Notes: generated by a model not told the origin, from the sequence alone. Shown: positions 18,602 through 28,693, numbered from the stretch's first letter. The stretch: 64,000 nt of DNA from Nitrosomonas ureae (GCF_900206265.1 NZ_LT907782.1:310001-374000); one strand, 5' to 3'. Made by a program: numbers and translations.

Positions 18602-19462
18602 TTATGGATTAATTTTTACTGCTATCCCCAGGGCTTCAATTCTTTTTGCGTAATCTTTCAGCCAGGATTCATCCACTGTTGATAGCTGAACTGCTTCAGG
18701 TTGCAGGGAGGGTCGCGCTATGCCATACAATAAAACGCCTTTGAGCGGAATTTTATGATTAATCAGTTGTTGCAAGAAATTCAAATAAGCGACTATTTCC
18801 TCTTCGGCAGGAGGCAGGGCATTTATCTGAAAAACACAGGTTTGTAACCACGTGGGGCACAATGAAGTGGCTATCCGCAGATGATCATTAATTTTCCTCA
18901 GACTGATCGATGTATTGTTGATGTATTGTCTCGCTGTTGCCAATGCGCGATCGAATTTGAACCAGACTTCGCCATTTAATTCAGCCATCTGTTTCAGGCC
19001 CGCTTGTACAGTAGGCCGATAAATTAGGCTACCGTTGGTGATTAATACGATTTTCAAATCTGCCGGTAATGCAAAGTCTTTCTTGACGCGACCAATCAAC
19101 TCGATAACTTGATCAAATTCTTTTGCACTGGTGGGTTCACCGTTGCCGGATAAAGCGATATCGTGGATTTTTCTGGCTTCCGGGGGTACTTGCTTGTGCA
19201 TGAAATCGCCATGAATCAAATCGCGCAAGAATGATTGCAACTCGGCTTCCAATCTGCTCAGATCAATGCGCGGAGCTGAGCCACGCTTAAGTTCCGGCAC
19301 CTGGCAATATATGCAGCGCCAGTTGCAGGCATTATTAGGATTCAGATTAATTCCGATTGAAACTCCGCCCGCACGACGCGATATCACCGGATAAACATAG
19401 GTGAGTCCGGCACTATCGCGACTGTGATTAATGGTATTCAATAAGTTAGGTTTTGGTTGCAA
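18602..19462 (-). CDS. Radical SAM protein
   Basis: A 286-residue radical SAM enzyme. The cluster-binding motif is CNWRCIYC (C-x3-C-x2-C, near residue 47), preceded by GGVSIGINLNP; ALSGNGEPT is the glycine-rich SAM-binding segment. It resembles COG0731-type Fe-S oxidoreductases. The reaction is unknown. It starts back to back with queD (42 bases apart), which might hint at a modified-nucleoside role, but it is not a recognisable QueE. Confidence 0.85.
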   Translation of the reverse strand: MQPKPNLLNTINHSRDSAGLTYVYPVISRRAGGVSIGINLNPNNACNWRCIYCQVPELKRGSAPRIDLSRLEAELQSFLRDLIHGDFMHKQVPPEARKIHDIALSGNGEPTSAKEFDQVIELIGRVKKDFALPADLKIVLITNGSLIYRPTVQAGLKQMAELNGEVWFKFDRALATARQYINNTSISLRKINDHLRIATSLCPTWLQTCVFQINALPPAEEEIVAYLNFLQQLINHKIPLKGVLLYGIARPSLQPEAVQLSTVDESWLKDYAKRIEALGIAVKINP

Positions 19463-19503
19463 TGTTACAATCTCGTTTATTTAGCACTAGTAAAATTGTA
19501 TCT

Positions 19504-19953
19504 ATGTTAATCACACGCAAGTTGGAATTTGACGCAGGCCATCGCATTTCAACACATAACAGCCAATGCCGACATTTACACGGACATCGCTATTGTATTG
19601 AAATTACCTTGTCGGGTAACATTATCGCTGACGAAGGCGTAGCACAGCAAGGCATGGTCATGGATTTTGCCGCAGTGAAGCAAATTGCCAAATCTACTTT
19701 GGTGGATTACTGGGATCATGCATTCCTGGTTTATTCCGGGGATAAGAAAGTTTTGCAATTCTTGCAATCCATTGAAGATCATAAAACGGTTGTGCTGGAT
19801 GTTCAGCCTACCGCAGAGAATCTGGCATTGATCGCTTTTAACATTTTGGATGATGCTTATCAAGATAGCTATGGCAACCATCTGCAATTAGAACAGGTGC
19901 GCTTGTTTGAAACGCCCAATTGTTGGGCTGATGCAGTGCGCGGAGCACGGTAA
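19504..19953 (+). CDS. queD: 6-carboxytetrahydropterin synthase QueD
   Basis: A 149-residue member of the 6-pyruvoyl-tetrahydropterin synthase family, making 6-carboxytetrahydropterin from dihydroneopterin triphosphate in queuosine synthesis. ATG 19504 (MLITRKLEFDAGHRI) is chosen over upstream codons because the family begins there. The zinc site is formed by FDAGHR and CRHLHGHRY; the C terminus holds the usual E-T/P-N-CW (FETPNCWA). The cysteine in NSQCRHLHGH is the expected catalytic Cys. The gene leads a run of co-directional genes to tatD. Confidence 0.92.
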   Translation: MLITRKLEFDAGHRISTHNSQCRHLHGHRYCIEITLSGNIIADEGVAQQGMVMDFAAVKQIAKSTLVDYWDHAFLVYSGDKKVLQFLQSIEDHKTVVLDVQPTAENLALIAFNILDDAYQDSYGNHLQLEQVRLFETPNCWADAVRGAR

Positions 19954-19974
19954 CTTTTAACTTATTTTACTGTC

Positions 19975-20757
19975 ATGTTTATAGATTCACATTGTCACCT
20001 GGATTTCCCCGATCTTGCCAAAGATCTTGATCAATTATTAGTTAATATGCAGGAGAACCAGGTTACGCATGCGTTATGCGTCAGTGTCAATTTGCGTGAT
20101 TTTCCACGGGTACTTGCGTTGGCGGAAGCGCATCACAATCTGTTTGCCTCAGCAGGCGTACATCCTGATTACGAACATGAGATTGAACCGTCCGCGCATG
20201 AATTGGCAAAGCTGGCCCATCATCCCAAAGTCATTGCCATCGGTGAAACCGGTTTGGATTATTTTCGCCTGCAAGGCGATATGGAATGGCAGCGGGAGCG
20301 TTTTCGCCAGCATATTCGCGCCGCATTGGAAGTAAACAAGCCTTTGATCATTCATACGCGTTCCGCTGCCGCAGATACTTTGCGCATTATGCGGGAGGAG
20401 GGCGCTAGCCAGGTAGGAGGTGTGATGCATTGCTTTACCGAAACCCGGGAAGTTGCCGAGCAGGCGATGGCAATGAATTTTTACATTTCATTTTCAGGTA
20501 TCGTGACATTTAAAAACGCGATTGCATTAAAAGAAGTTGCCAAGAGTATTCAATTGGATAGAATGCTGATTGAAACCGATTCGCCTTATCTCGCTCCAGT
20601 GCCATTTCGCGGCAAACAGAATCAGCCTGCGTTTGTGCGGCATGTCGCGGAAGAAATCGCGCGTTTACGCGCAGCGGAGTTAAATGACATTGCTATTGCT
20701 ACCACAAATAATTTTTTCAACTTATTTAAAATCCATAGAAATGGCCTACCTACTTAA
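19975..20757 (+). CDS. tatD: TatD-family metal-dependent hydrolase
   Basis: A 260-residue TIM-barrel DNase/hydrolase. Metal-binding motifs are visible in order: DSHCHLD, IGETGLDYF, IIHTRSA, MHCFTE and ETDSPYLAP. TatD proteins are 3'-5' exonucleases or deaminase-like hydrolases; the exact paralogue (TatD, YcfH or YjjV type) cannot be set by eye, though the overall pattern is close to YcfH. It follows queD by 21 bases and overlaps the start of the ankyrin gene. Confidence 0.93.
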   Translation: MFIDSHCHLDFPDLAKDLDQLLVNMQENQVTHALCVSVNLRDFPRVLALAEAHHNLFASAGVHPDYEHEIEPSAHELAKLAHHPKVIAIGETGLDYFRLQGDMEWQRERFRQHIRAALEVNKPLIIHTRSAAADTLRIMREEGASQVGGVMHCFTETREVAEQAMAMNFYISFSGIVTFKNAIALKEVAKSIQLDRMLIETDSPYLAPVPFRGKQNQPAFVRHVAEEIARLRAAELNDIAIATTNNFFNLFKIHRNGLPT

Positions 20758-21391
20758 ATTGCATATTCTGGCTGCATTCATAATCACATTTCTCAGTGGG
20801 CCATTGACTGTTTCCGCCGGTATTCAGGAAGATTTAATCTGGGCCATAGAAAAGGACAACTTATTCGAAGTCTCTAAATTGCTTAACAAAGGCGCTAACC
20901 CTGATGTTCCTGATAATGAAGGCTACACGCCATTGATGATTGCTGCAAAAAATAAAAATTTGAAGCTCGCGCAGATATTGATTGAAGCAGGTGCAAAACT
21001 GGATATTCGGAACGGTTATGGTGAAACAGCCATTATGTTGGCTAGCTATCATGGCCAAACCGAGTTGGTAAAACAGCTCTATATCAAGGGTGCAGAAATC
21101 AATCATGACGGATGGAACCCTATAATCTACGCCGCATCCGGCGGGCACTCGCAGATTATCCGATTGTTATTGAGTGGCGGCGCCGATATTAATTCGGCAA
21201 CCGACAATGGGACGACAGCGTTGATGATGGCGGCCAGAGAGAATCATTTGGATACGGTTGCCTTGTTACTTGAGAATGGTGCAGATTTGACGGTTGAAAA
21301 TGAACATGGCGACAATGCCTTGGCTTGGGCTGAAAAACAAAATCATCAGAGTATTGTGAAATTCCTTAAAAACTATGGAAAATCCAAGTAA
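20741..21391 (+). CDS. Secreted ankyrin-repeat protein
   Basis: A 216-residue protein with a signal peptide (MAYLLKLHILAAFIITFLSG, cut near SAG) and about five ankyrin repeats (for example EGYTPLMIAAKNKNLKLAQI, GETAIMLASYHGQTELV, NGTTALMMAARENHLDTVAL). Start 20741 overlaps tatD by 17 bases, suggesting coupled translation. Periplasmic ankyrin proteins can protect catalases or bind partners; the partner here is unknown. Confidence 0.88.
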   Translation: MAYLLKLHILAAFIITFLSGPLTVSAGIQEDLIWAIEKDNLFEVSKLLNKGANPDVPDNEGYTPLMIAAKNKNLKLAQILIEAGAKLDIRNGYGETAIMLASYHGQTELVKQLYIKGAEINHDGWNPIIYAASGGHSQIIRLLLSGGADINSATDNGTTALMMAARENHLDTVALLLENGADLTVENEHGDNALAWAEKQNHQSIVKFLKNYGKSK

Positions 21392-21428
21392 ACCGGTTGT
21401 AAGCACTAGTTCCTGGTAAAAATTTGTG

Positions 21429-22169
21429 ATGCAATCCTTACATGGAAAAGTTGCGGTTGTTACAGGCTCCGCCCGGGGAATTGGAGCGGAAATTGCACTT
21501 ACACTAGCCAGTGCGGGGGCAAAAGTTGTCGTCAATTATGTAGAAAACGAAATGGCGGCAGATAAAGTTTGTGCGGCTATTGTCAAGGCAGGCGGCGAAT
21601 GCATTGCAGTGCAGGCCGATGTCAGTGATCCGGTTGCGGTACAAAAACTTTTCACTGTAACCGCTGAACAGTTTAATCAAATCGATATTCTTATCAATAA
21701 CGCTGGAATTCTGTTGTTTAAGGAAATTTCTGAAATCCGCAACGAAGAATTCGAACGCATCGTCGATATCAATTTCAAGAGCGTTTTTTATACCTTGCGT
21801 GAAGCAGCCACTAAACTGGCGGATCATGGCCGCATTGTCACTATCTCCAGCACCGTGACGCGCTTGATGTTACCTAAATACGGTGCATATGCCGCGACCA
21901 AAGCTGCTGTGGAACAGTTGACGCGTATTTTTGCCCGTGAAGCGGGAAAGCGTGGCATTACTGCCAATATCGTTTCACCCGGTCCCGTCGATACGGAGTT
22001 ATTTCGCACGGGAAAAACTGCAGCAGACATAGCGCGTATGTCTGAAATGGCTGCACTGGGGCGAATCGGCGCAACCGATGATATTGCCCAAGTGGTGTTG
22101 TTTCTAGCGAGTGATGAAGCACGCTGGGTTACAGGGCAAAATATTGGTGTCAATGGTGGAATCATTTAG
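21429..22169 (+). CDS. SDR-family oxidoreductase
   Basis: A classical short-chain dehydrogenase of 246 residues: cofactor motif TGSARGIG, NNAG, catalytic Ser in ISSTVTR, and YGAYAATK containing the Y-x3-K pair. It is similar to 3-oxoacyl-ACP reductase-like enzymes. The early VNYVENEMAADK (Asn rather than Asp after the second strand) suggests NADP preference. It precedes ald by 21 bases, so the two are probably co-transcribed. Confidence 0.92.
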   Translation: MQSLHGKVAVVTGSARGIGAEIALTLASAGAKVVVNYVENEMAADKVCAAIVKAGGECIAVQADVSDPVAVQKLFTVTAEQFNQIDILINNAGILLFKEISEIRNEEFERIVDINFKSVFYTLREAATKLADHGRIVTISSTVTRLMLPKYGAYAATKAAVEQLTRIFAREAGKRGITANIVSPGPVDTELFRTGKTAADIARMSEMAALGRIGATDDIAQVVLFLASDEARWVTGQNIGVNGGII

Positions 22170-22190
22170 TAAAGAGGATCGGAAAATCAA

Positions 22191-23306
22191 ATGCGTATCG
22201 GCGTACCTAAGGAAATTAAAATTCATGAATCCCGTGTGGGGCTGACACCAACTGCAGTGCGCGAGCTGGTTGCGCATGGTCATCAGGTCATGGTGCAAAA
22301 GAATGCCGGAATACAAATTGATTTGGACGATGGCAAGTATCAGAATGCAGGTGCGGAGATCGTGGAAACGCCGCAGGAGATTTATGCCAAAGCGGATTTG
22401 ATTGTCAAGGTTAAGGAACCGCAACCTAATGAGATCCCGCTGCTGCGTCAAGGTCAAGTACTATTCACTTATCTGCACCTTGCAGCTGATCCGGTACAAA
22501 CTCAAGGATTGATAGATTCCGGTTGTATCGCCATTGCTTACGAAACCGTTACCGATCGCTTCGGCGGTTTGCCCCTGCTGGCACCGATGAGTGAAGTAGC
22601 CGGACGCATGGCGATTCAGGCGGGTGCGCATGCGCTGGAGCTGGATCAGGGTGGTCGCGGTATGTTGCTTGGGGGCGTATCCGGTGTTCCTGCTGCGCGC
22701 GTCGTAGTCATTGGTGGAGGAGTGGTTGGCACCAATGCCGCACGTATTGCCATGGGTGTGGAGGCGCATGTTACAGTGCTGGATAAATCGATTCATCGCC
22801 TGCAACAGCTGGATTTCCAGTATGGTTCCAGAATCAATACCGTCTTTTCAACCGTGGATGCACTGGAAGAGCATGTTTCAAGCGCCGATCTGGTTATCGG
22901 TGCCGTGTTACTGCCGGGGGGGGCGGCACCCAAGCTGGTAACGCATGAAATGGTTACACGCATGAATCGCGGTGCTGTTTTGGTCGATGTTGCGATTGAT
23001 CAAGGGGGTTGTTTTGAAACTTCCAAACCTACTACGCTAGCCAATCCCATTTTTACTGTCGATGGCGTGGTGCACTATTGTGTTTCCAACATGCCGGGAG
23101 CGGTTGCCAGGACTTCCACTTTCGCATTGAATAATGCAACCTTGCCGTTTGTGGTGACGCTTGCCAATAAAGGCCACCGCAAGGCGCTAATAGAAGATGC
23201 GCATTTGCGCAACGGCCTGAATGTTTGTCAAGGTCGATTGACGCATGAAGCTGTGGCGCGCGATCTGAAATTGGAATATACGCCTGCGACAGCTGTACTG
23301 GATTAA
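22191..23306 (+). CDS. ald: Alanine dehydrogenase
   Basis: A 371-residue NAD-dependent enzyme interconverting alanine and pyruvate plus ammonia. The N-terminal signature is [27 protein letters not shown] carries the substrate-binding Lys; FTYLHLA holds the catalytic His; the nucleotide fold is [14 protein letters not shown]. Length and motifs are normal. GAGGATCGG before the ATG is the likely ribosome site. Ammonia assimilation or alanine catabolism would fit. Confidence 0.96.
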   Translation: MRIGVPKEIKIHESRVGLTPTAVRELVAHGHQVMVQKNAGIQIDLDDGKYQNAGAEIVETPQEIYAKADLIVKVKEPQPNEIPLLRQGQVLFTYLHLAADPVQTQGLIDSGCIAIAYETVTDRFGGLPLLAPMSEVAGRMAIQAGAHALELDQGGRGMLLGGVSGVPAARVVVIGGGVVGTNAARIAMGVEAHVTVLDKSIHRLQQLDFQYGSRINTVFSTVDALEEHVSSADLVIGAVLLPGGAAPKLVTHEMVTRMNRGAVLVDVAIDQGGCFETSKPTTLANPIFTVDGVVHYCVSNMPGAVARTSTFALNNATLPFVVTLANKGHRKALIEDAHLRNGLNVCQGRLTHEAVARDLKLEYTPATAVLD

Positions 23307-23398
23307 GTTGTATGATTTGAGGTCCATTACTGAATTTCCATAACGTTATTAAGTTCATGAAGTTGTGTCAGAGGTGATTTTCTGGAATTGTCAGAAGC

Positions 23399-25846
23399 AT
23401 GATTAACGATTCCTTTAAACAAACGACAAATCAGGGTTTCTTCGATCAATTCATCATATGGGGTTTATTCATGCGGATGTTTCGTCCATGCATGTATTTT
23501 GTAAGTTTGTTTTTTTTATTGTCTGCATGTCAAATTAATAACACTCTATTTCCCAGCATTGCGCCTGCACCGATTCCGATTGCTTTACCCGCGCCTGCCG
23601 AGAATCCGGTTTCCTATGCTGAAGAAATCCGCCCGATTCTTGAGAAAAAGTGCTTGACATGTCACAGTTGTTACGATGCGCCGTGCCAGCTTAATTTGGA
23701 AGGTGCGGAAGGGTTAGCGCGCGGCGCTTTCCGTGAATCGATCTACGGCGGCGCACGGACCGAGGCGATGCAACCCACTCGATTGGGTCTCGATGAACAG
23801 ACCATTTCCGGTTGGCGGGAGCGTGGTTTCTATTCGGTGCTGCACGCTGAGAATAAACAGTCGGAAGCGTTAATATCCGGCATGATTTCTCTGGCAAAGC
23901 AGTTTCCTTTTCCAGAGAACAGTAAATTACCGGATTCTATCGAATTGGGTATTAACCGGAAAAATCAGTGTGTCTCTAGTGAAAAATTTGCAGATTATGC
24001 GCATGAATACCCGCTCAGTGGGATGCCATTTGCAGTAACCGGTCTTAGTGACCAGGAATATTCCCTTTTGGCTGGATGGGTCGGGCAAGGAGCGGTGATT
24101 CCGGATGAACCTATCACTCTTACAAGTGATGAGAAAAAGGTAATTAAAGAATGGGAGACGTTTTTCAACCGGAATGAAAATCGCCATAAGCTTGTAGCAC
24201 GCTGGTTGTTCGAACATCTGTTTGTGGCATCTCTGTACTTTCCTGAATTGAAGGGAGAGCCTCGTTTCTTTGAGATATTGCGCTCATCGACACCATCTGG
24301 CACGGATATCGAACCGATTGTCACCGTCAATCCGAATGACGACCCCATGGGGCCGTTTTTTTATCGCTTGCGCCCGATTACTGGCAGCATCGTGCACAAG
24401 CGGCGTATTCCTTATCCGCTGCATCAGGAAAAACAACAACGAATCAATGCGCTTTTTTTTAATAAGCCCTGGCAGATCAGAAACTTGCCGGGTTACAGTT
24501 ATGCAGAGCGTGCCAATCCGTTTGTGACGTTCGCTGATATCCCGGCTTACGCCCGTTATCAGTTTATGTTGGATGATGCGGAATATTTCGTGCGTACTTT
24601 CATTCATGGTCCGGTTTGTCGCGGACAGATTGCTACCGATGTGATACGGGACCATTTCTGGACATTGTTTCAGGATCCGGAGTCCGATCTTTTTGTAACC
24701 GATGCCGCTTATCAACGCGAAGCTATTCCTTTGCTGGCAATGCCAGGGCAAAACGATGATCTGCTCGCAATGGGCGAAAACTGGCTGCATTATCTTAAAC
24801 GACATAATGATTATCAAGCGTTGCGGCAGAATCGGTATGTATCGCAACAACCGCAAGGCGCTTCGCTCGCGCATGTCTGGGATGGTGCTGGGAAAAATAA
24901 GAATGCTTTGTTGACCATTTTCCGTCATCACAATAGCGCTTCGGTGGTTGGGGGGCTTGTTGGGGGTATTCCGCAGACCCTATGGTTAATGGACTATCCA
25001 TTGCTTGAGCGAACTTACTATGAGCTCGTGGTCAATTTCGATGTATTCGGTAACGTTGCGCATCAACTATTGACCCGATTGTATTTTGATCTGATACGTA
25101 ATGGTTCGGAACATAACTTCATGCGCTTGATGCCGGCTGGTCAACGTGAAGCCATTTTGCATAATTGGTATCAGGATTTAGGTAAGCTGAAGTTCGGAAT
25201 TGTTTATGAGAAGATTGACGATGAATCACCCTCAGCGGAAATCTTTACCACAAAAAATCCGAAGCAAGAATTGGCACATAGAATTCTTGCTCGTTTTCAA
25301 TCTGTTAATGCTATGTCATCCGATCCGCTGAATCGTTGCCAGAACGCAAATTGCAGCCGATCGAGTGAACCGCGATGGGTGCAAAACGCAGATGCAGCTT
25401 TATCCACTCTTGCAGCACGGCCTGCAGCCGGGCTGAGTGGCATCAAGCAATTGCCGGAAGTGACATTTATACGCGTCACGAATGAGAAAAATGAGCGCAC
25501 TGTATATACGTTGCTGCGAGATCGCGCGCATAGCAATGTTGCTTTTATTCTGGGGGAGGAATCACGGTATCAGCCTGAGAAAGATCAACTTACCATATAT
25601 CCGGGTATCACCGGAAGCTATCCTAATTATATCTTTGATGTGCCTGTCGCTCAAATCGGGGAATTTGTCACATTGCTTGGTAATGCGGAGAAAATGGAGC
25701 ATTTCGAATATATTGTAGAAACTTGGGGGATACGACGTACGCATCCGCAGTTTTGGGAAATCCTACATGACTTTACCGCTTGGCAGAGCGAGCGACAACC
25801 CTTGATAGCGGGTATATTCGATATCAACCGTTATGAAAATTTTTAA
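23399..25846 (+). CDS. cti: Fatty acid cis/trans isomerase
   Basis: An 815-residue periplasmic enzyme that converts cis-unsaturated membrane fatty acids to trans under solvent or heat stress. The family's heme c motif CLTCH lies soon after the N terminus (KKCLTCHSC). The N-terminal hydrophobic segment ends FLLSAC, a possible lipobox. The true start may be ATG 23471 (MRMFRPCMYF), which gives a compact signal peptide; both starts are in frame. Length fits the family (about 760-800). It is preceded by ald but separated by 92 bases. Confidence 0.93.
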   Translation: MINDSFKQTTNQGFFDQFIIWGLFMRMFRPCMYFVSLFFLLSACQINNTLFPSIAPAPIPIALPAPAENPVSYAEEIRPILEKKCLTCHSCYDAPCQLNLEGAEGLARGAFRESIYGGARTEAMQPTRLGLDEQTISGWRERGFYSVLHAENKQSEALISGMISLAKQFPFPENSKLPDSIELGINRKNQCVSSEKFADYAHEYPLSGMPFAVTGLSDQEYSLLAGWVGQGAVIPDEPITLTSDEKKVIKEWETFFNRNENRHKLVARWLFEHLFVASLYFPELKGEPRFFEILRSSTPSGTDIEPIVTVNPNDDPMGPFFYRLRPITGSIVHKRRIPYPLHQEKQQRINALFFNKPWQIRNLPGYSYAERANPFVTFADIPAYARYQFMLDDAEYFVRTFIHGPVCRGQIATDVIRDHFWTLFQDPESDLFVTDAAYQREAIPLLAMPGQNDDLLAMGENWLHYLKRHNDYQALRQNRYVSQQPQGASLAHVWDGAGKNKNALLTIFRHHNSASVVGGLVGGIPQTLWLMDYPLLERTYYELVVNFDVFGNVAHQLLTRLYFDLIRNGSEHNFMRLMPAGQREAILHNWYQDLGKLKFGIVYEKIDDESPSAEIFTTKNPKQELAHRILARFQSVNAMSSDPLNRCQNANCSRSSEPRWVQNADAALSTLAARPAAGLSGIKQLPEVTFIRVTNEKNERTVYTLLRDRAHSNVAFILGEESRYQPEKDQLTIYPGITGSYPNYIFDVPVAQIGEFVTLLGNAEKMEHFEYIVETWGIRRTHPQFWEILHDFTAWQSERQPLIAGIFDINRYENF

Positions 25847-25914
25847 CATTATTGATAATTGAATTTGATGAACCTGATTCGTAGCTACGGATTACTTTAA
25901 AGCTTTTTATTGCC

Positions 25915-26202
25915 ATGCAACCTACTGTTATTATCAATCAACATCGAAATACAGCGTTAATTGTCGCTTCAAGCGGGAAGAAGTTGCTCGTTATTAAATT
26001 AGGTAAAGGCAAATTGGCGGTAACTCCACTTTCTTTGGCAGAAATTAAAGATCAAGGTTATATTGTCAGTAATTATTCACCTAAACTGGCTGCGCAGTCT
26101 TATTTGGAACATGGTGCAGGAGTGGGTGAAAGGGCTAAAAAATACCTTGAAATGATCGCACGTAGCGAATTTTCGGATAAATTGATTTATGACTTAACGT
26201 AG
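25915..26202 (+). CDS. Small hypothetical protein
   Basis: A 95-residue soluble protein of unrecognised family, with about three short beta-strands at the start (PTVIINQHRNTALIVAS, KKLLVIKLGKG) and helical C-terminal half. It ends 34 bases before the convergent alginate-export-type gene. There is no signal peptide. It could be a standalone gene, as composition and length look coding. Confidence 0.5.
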   Translation: MQPTVIINQHRNTALIVASSGKKLLVIKLGKGKLAVTPLSLAEIKDQGYIVSNYSPKLAAQSYLEHGAGVGERAKKYLEMIARSEFSDKLIYDLT

Positions 26203-26235
26203 GAATGCCTGGATCTGAAAGATTTCGGGGATGGT

Positions 26236-27897
26236 TTATAGCAAGCTGATCAATACTTCGAAATACAGGAAATCGGTATTGCCCGAGCGATGATCAACAC
26301 AGGGGTGTATGTTACCGCTTGCACAGGACGGGCTTGCCGCAATGCGGTTTTTCACGAAATCTTCCGCGGTGAAGTGAGTGTATCCCAGAACAGCGTTGAT
26401 TTTGGGGGTTACTTGATAACGGATGCGTCCCTCCAGTGAATGACCGGCATAATCCCCGCTTTGCCCGGTTCGATCGCGATTAAACCCGGGATCCTTAATG
26501 GTATTGCTGATGTTGCCGTCCAGAATATCGAACATGCGATCCCGTTTGCTGGCTAGAAAATACCAAGCATAGGTAAGTTCAAATCCTATTTTTTGCATCG
26601 GTTGAAGATCAAAGCGGATTTTGGGAGCCTTGAGGTTTTCATAAACAACATAGTGGTCGGCCGACCAAGGTCGCGCAAATCCAAAAAAGCGATCGAAGCG
26701 ATTATCGACGCCATCATTGGGATCTCGATCGCCGCTGGCATAACCATAAAAACCCGTCAGACGGGGTTTCCATGGATGTTCAAAAGTCTGTCCCACTTCA
26801 ACAGTATACCCTTGTGCATCTTGTCTCAGAGGACCGCTATATCCGAGTTGATGGTTATAACTGACATCAAAATCAAAGAAATTCCCTGCCTTGCCGTATG
26901 CACGGAATCCCGGCATGTGGATTTCCCGATCTAACTGATTGGTGGCGGTAAAGCCATTGGGGTCAGCCGTTTGCTTCTGGCCCATATAATACGGTTGCAG
27001 GGTGACGATGTCAGACCATTTGCGCCAATGGCCGATAGCACCAAAAAACCATAAATGATCATTCGCCACATCAAATTTTGTTTGCAGGCGCCTGACAGGT
27101 TGCAGGCCAAACAGATCAAGTTCCCAGTCATTGACATCGCGTCCCAGATTTAAGCGAAAGCCTTCGAATGTATTGGTGGTATTGCGCCATTCATTGCGCG
27201 CGATAAAACGCCTATCGGTTGTTTCATAGGCCATCCGGCCTACGCGAAAGCGGATGGGTCGATCCTGATTCCGATCATCGATCCCGAGTCCTTTTTTGAA
27301 ATATAATTCACCGTAGGCATTCAGTAGATCATACTCGTTTCTTTCCTGATCAGTGATGGCATGTTTGTTGTTAACCACTCTTGAATCCTGAAACTCTACC
27401 GCAAACCGGAATGGATCCAAAATATCTCTAATGCCTATCCATGCTCGATGTCTCAGAAATATCGGATTATCTTCACCACCTTCAATGCGTCGAATATCAT
27501 TATTGCGCCATTCATAACGCGTGCGATGTTCCAGACCGACATCCAGCCAGGTTAAATCACTAAGCGCAGGGATACCGATATCGCTTAAGCGGCGTACATA
27601 ACGCGGCGGATCCGATTCCGGATTGGTCGCATAACCATCCGATCGCCGATAATAACTGGCTAGTTGTTTGTTTGCATCCGGCTTTGATTCCGGCACAATG
27701 GCAGGCAATGACTTTGAGTGATCGACCGATTTATCGGCAGCTGTTTTTAAATCTATGGTACCTGTTTGAGCAATCCGCACAACACTTGATTTATCCATTT
27801 CATCTTCAATCGATGGCGGATTGCTTGAAGCCGCCTGAATAGGTTCGATAAATGCACTTAATGCGACGATGTGTAAAAAAAACCAAATAAATTTCAC
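26236..27897 (-). CDS. Alginate-export-family outer-membrane protein
   Basis: An outer-membrane barrel of about 553 residues, paralogous to the protein at 16630-18243. GTG 27897 is chosen because AGGAGAATAAA lies just before it; the upstream ATG at 27912 would itself contain that site. The signal peptide is KFIWFFLHIVALSAFIEP and ends IQAAS. Barrel features include TWLDVGLEHRTRYEWR, LRHRAWIGIRDILDPFRFAVE and FEVLISLL at the C terminus. The transported substrate is unknown. Two such porins within 10 kb suggest a shared polysaccharide or anionic-substrate export task, but no synthesis genes lie between them. Confidence 0.86.
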   Translation of the reverse strand: MKFIWFFLHIVALSAFIEPIQAASSNPPSIEDEMDKSSVVRIAQTGTIDLKTAADKSVDHSKSLPAIVPESKPDANKQLASYYRRSDGYATNPESDPPRYVRRLSDIGIPALSDLTWLDVGLEHRTRYEWRNNDIRRIEGGEDNPIFLRHRAWIGIRDILDPFRFAVEFQDSRVVNNKHAITDQERNEYDLLNAYGELYFKKGLGIDDRNQDRPIRFRVGRMAYETTDRRFIARNEWRNTTNTFEGFRLNLGRDVNDWELDLFGLQPVRRLQTKFDVANDHLWFFGAIGHWRKWSDIVTLQPYYMGQKQTADPNGFTATNQLDREIHMPGFRAYGKAGNFFDFDVSYNHQLGYSGPLRQDAQGYTVEVGQTFEHPWKPRLTGFYGYASGDRDPNDGVDNRFDRFFGFARPWSADHYVVYENLKAPKIRFDLQPMQKIGFELTYAWYFLASKRDRMFDILDGNISNTIKDPGFNRDRTGQSGDYAGHSLEGRIRYQVTPKINAVLGYTHFTAEDFVKNRIAASPSCASGNIHPCVDHRSGNTDFLYFEVLISLL

Positions 27898-28193
27898 TTT
27901 ATTCTCCTGCATGAATTACCTTGTAATGCGGTACGATCACTAAAATTTTTGTTTTTTAATAAATTAAACGATGCTCAATTGACTATTTAACAGAGTGAGT
28001 CGAGGTTTATCGCATAGCCATAAAATTGACAGGGGCGAAAGATAGCAATTTTCTGATATGAAGAGAAATATTATTTGTTCATTTTTTTATAACAAAAATA
28101 TATATGTAAGATTTATATTATGATCATTGGGTGTCATATTTCGATAGCGGCATTTTAGTGTGATAATTCACTTGTGAGGCAATATAAAAATTT

Positions 28194-28628
28194 ATGATTC
28201 TATTAGCGATAAATGTGGCAGCACTAAAAAGAAAACTATTAATTGCTATACCAAAGCTTGTTGGGGTAATGGCGATTTCGGGATGCTCTGTTTTTATGGC
28301 GGCTAAACAACCAGAAAAAAAAGACATCGATTTATTACAGGAAGGTGTTACCAGAACTCAGTTAATATCGGAATTTGGCGCTCCCGTCATTAGTGAATAT
28401 AAAAACGGCAAGCGGTTTGAAATTTTTAAGTTCGTGCAAGGATATAGTACCGGAGCCAAAGCTGGAAGGGCATTTCTACATGGTGCCGCCAATGTTGCAA
28501 CGCTGGGTCTTTGGGAGTTGGTTGGTACGCCGACTGAAATCACCTTTAGTGGTAACGATATGGCTTTTCAGGTGCAGTACGATGAGAGTGATGTGATTGA
28601 AGAGGTGGTTATTATTAAAAAGGAATAA
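28194..28628 (+). CDS. Hypothetical lipoprotein with SmpA/OmlA-like motif
   Basis: A 144-residue protein with a long N-terminal hydrophobic leader ending VMAISGC, a plausible lipobox at Cys31. The following LLQEGVTRTQLISEFGAP is the GmsxxqVxxxlGxP pattern of small outer-membrane lipoproteins of the SmpA/OmlA kind, and the central GAKAGRAFLHGAANVATLG is a glycine/alanine-rich helix or hairpin. It stands alone, with about 280 bases to its left and 500 bases to its right before the next gene. Confidence 0.6.
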   Translation: MILLAINVAALKRKLLIAIPKLVGVMAISGCSVFMAAKQPEKKDIDLLQEGVTRTQLISEFGAPVISEYKNGKRFEIFKFVQGYSTGAKAGRAFLHGAANVATLGLWELVGTPTEITFSGNDMAFQVQYDESDVIEEVVIIKKE

Positions 28629-28667
28629 ATGATAATTCAATATCAGCACTTGAAAAATGATCAAAAA

Positions 28668-28693
28668 TAACCTCCGGTATAAACCGGAGGTTA
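28668..28693. terminator. Perfect hairpin after the lipoprotein gene
   Basis: TAACCTCCGGT and ACCGGAGGTTA pair perfectly over 11 bases around a four-base ATAA loop. On the minus strand it is followed by TTTTTGATC, as in an intrinsic terminator, whereas on the plus strand no T-run follows. It is 39 bases after the plus-strand lipoprotein gene; the better T-run orientation would face a minus-strand transcript, of which no gene is evident. The A-tract just before the stem may permit use in both directions. Confidence 0.55.

Noticed and set aside
24284..24931. 215-codon minus-strand frame inside cti
   Set aside because: A shadow of the isomerase gene, with no independent start signal.
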